A stretch of DNA of 64,000 nucleotides from assembly GCA_028551475.1 (NCBI GenBank), contig CM052357.1, positions 6,371,931-6,435,930 of the forward strand, read 5' to 3'. Shown here piece after piece: positions 62,888 through 64,000 of the stretch; position 1 is the stretch's first letter; each line of letters starts with the position of its first letter. Under the pieces are notes generated by a model. It did not search any database and was not told the origin of the DNA. It saw nothing but the letters and a program-made list of their open reading frames with translations. The position numbers and the translations under genes are program-made. Origin of the DNA: Casuarina equisetifolia (Eukaryota; Streptophyta; Magnoliopsida; Fagales; Casuarinaceae).

Positions 62888-63030
62888 GTCCTTTGACATT
62901 GTGACGCTCAAAGATGCCACGCCTCTTCTAGAGAACTATATTGGTCAATGACTGTATCTCGAAGATCAAGCGAAGAGTATTTTTAAGCTTCATCGGACAA
63001 TGAAAGAAGAGATAAGCCGACTTTTCTAGT
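62888..63030 (+). pseudogene. Exon relic of an unidentified gene
   Basis: After a tag acceptor-like site, the plus strand reads FDIVTLKDATPLLENYIGQ, one stop (tga), then LYLEDQAKSIFKLHRTMKEE and ISRLF before another stop. The composition is strongly protein-like and predicted helical. I cannot name the family with confidence. One in-frame stop marks it as decayed. Confidence 0.4.
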
Positions 63031-63369
63031 TTGCAGCACCATCTTACTCATTATTTGATTGAACGTAAATTTTAATATATAGAATTCATGTATTGGAAAA
63101 TCTTTTTTTTTTAAAAAAAAAATTAAAATACAATTTAAGAAATGTAAGATATTCTGTAAATCGATTTTAAAATTCCCATTTATAGTTTTAAAGTGTCCTT
63201 TTTATACTCAACATTAATTGCGACCATTTGTCAACATATCTTTTTTTTTTTTTTGTGCTAAGGGGGATGTTGTCTCTTGGTTTTGAAATAAAGATTTAAC
63301 TGTCTATAATATCTAATTTTGGCTGGATCAATTCGAAGTATTCCCAGCCCTCTTGACAATCAACTCATC

Positions 63370-63421
63370 CCCCCACCCCACCCAACCCCCCCCCCCCCCC
63401 AAAAAAAAAGAAAAAAAGAAG
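63370..63421. repeat. Low-complexity poly-C / poly-A block
   Basis: A run of C-rich then A-rich sequence. A similar T-rich to G-rich block in inverse orientation sits in an AIR9 intron (45560-45605). It is simple sequence, possibly a retroposon tail. Confidence 0.7.
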
Positions 63422-63721
63422 CAAAGGTGGCACCATCCGTGCTGGATTAGTGCCAAGATAAAGAGTAAAACAAAGAGCAATTTCAAAAGCATAATTTTCA
63501 AAATTCTTAGACTTTCCATAAGAAAATCGCAAAATGACTTACTGGCACAAGAAATCTTATGATTTTATACGAATATCATCGTTTTGTGGATTTATTTAGC
63601 ATCAAAATAGTGTTTGGTCATTAGAGTAATTAGCTATTGGGTCACCGAGCTAGATGCTTGTCAACCACATTTGATCTAGAACCATTGTTGAAGCTTCTTT
63701 GGTTTTTAACGCAGAACTCAC

Positions 63722-63757
63722 AACCCTGTAACCCTGTAACCCTGTAACCCTGTAACT
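63722..63757. repeat. Octamer tandem repeat (aaccctgt)x4
   Basis: Four tandem copies of aaccctgt plus a partial fifth. It is a short microsatellite with no other feature. Confidence 0.9.
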
Positions 63758-63785
63758 CAGAACTCAATCCTGTTGTTATTGTGAA

Positions 63786-64000
63786 ACAAGTAATCAAACA
63801 TGGAATATGCCACTTGTATAAGCACACTGGAAACAAGTTCAATGCACCTTCCCACATCCCCAAGAGTCAAATCCAGAAAATCTGCTAAAAGGATGCCCTA
63901 TACCAGCAATATTCAATTCCAAATGGCTTAGGGGAAAGTATTCACCTAATAATTCACTAAAACTTACTGAAAGTACTTTGTTTTTCACATACGCTATTAC
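63786..64000 (-). pseudogene. Second displaced AIR9 fragment (exon 25/24 region), truncated by the window end
   Basis: Matches AIR9 at 42296-42330 and then, after an internal deletion of about 400 bp, at 42741-42890. It contains the 5' part of exon 25, the following short intron 24 and the 3' end of exon 24. The deletion removes the rest of exon 25, so it cannot make AIR9. The donor dinucleotide at the end of exon 24 is kept. The copy continues beyond 64000. Confidence 0.85.

Noticed and set aside
63722..63757. Interstitial telomere repeat
   Set aside because: The unit is aaccctgt, not the plant telomere unit ccctaaa, and only four copies are present.

Overview
This window is nuclear DNA from a plant, almost certainly a core eudicot and probably a woody one. 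The reasons are: long AT-rich intergenic DNA, GT-AG introns, a complete TIR-NBS-LRR gene (a class missing from grasses), a 37-exon AIR9 gene, egg-cell EC1-type genes, and relics of plant LTR retrotransposons. I cannot name the species. All exon boundaries were read by eye from splice consensus, reading-frame continuity and family resemblance; no alignment or search was run.

Layout. 1-10 kb is repeat-dominated. It holds a GC-rich island near 0.4-0.9 kb, three diverged copies of a repeated cassette (about 1.9-3.4, 6.0-6.9 and 8.7-9.9 kb), and a tandem array at 3.84-5.27 kb whose ~150-bp monomers show a three-unit higher-order period. 10.66-13.86 kb (+) is a two-exon cationic amino acid transporter of the CAT1/5/8 type. 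13.9-17.4 kb is intergenic, with a retroelement protease relic and a ~1.2-kb displaced copy of AIR9 exon 11 plus intron. 17.41-21.56 kb (-) is a five-exon TNL immune receptor of 1187 aa. A 4 x 241 bp tandem array lies about 1 kb upstream of it. 24.75-33.09 kb (-) is a cluster of three EC1/prolamin-like genes that includes a triple-domain protein. A decayed Copia pol 3' region (27.3-28.24 kb, +) lies between the first and second members. 34.46-56.69 kb (-) is the whole coding region of AIR9: 37 coding exons and 1712 aa, with a MITE-like element in one intron. 57-64 kb is AT-rich intergenic DNA with an ACD11-like (glycolipid transfer protein) pseudogene, other exon relics, and a second displaced AIR9 fragment running off the window end.

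How the genes relate. The five genes that look intact fall into unrelated processes: amino acid uptake (CAT), effector-triggered immunity (TNL), gamete activation (EC1 cluster), and microtubule and division-plane function (AIR9). The clearest local evolution is (i) expansion of the EC1 family, including internal triplication into three six-cysteine domains with an exact 101-residue period, and (ii) shedding of AIR9 pieces into flanking DNA, one of which ends 34 bp from the TNL stop codon.

Best candidate for something new: the three-domain EC1-like secreted protein at 29767-30777.
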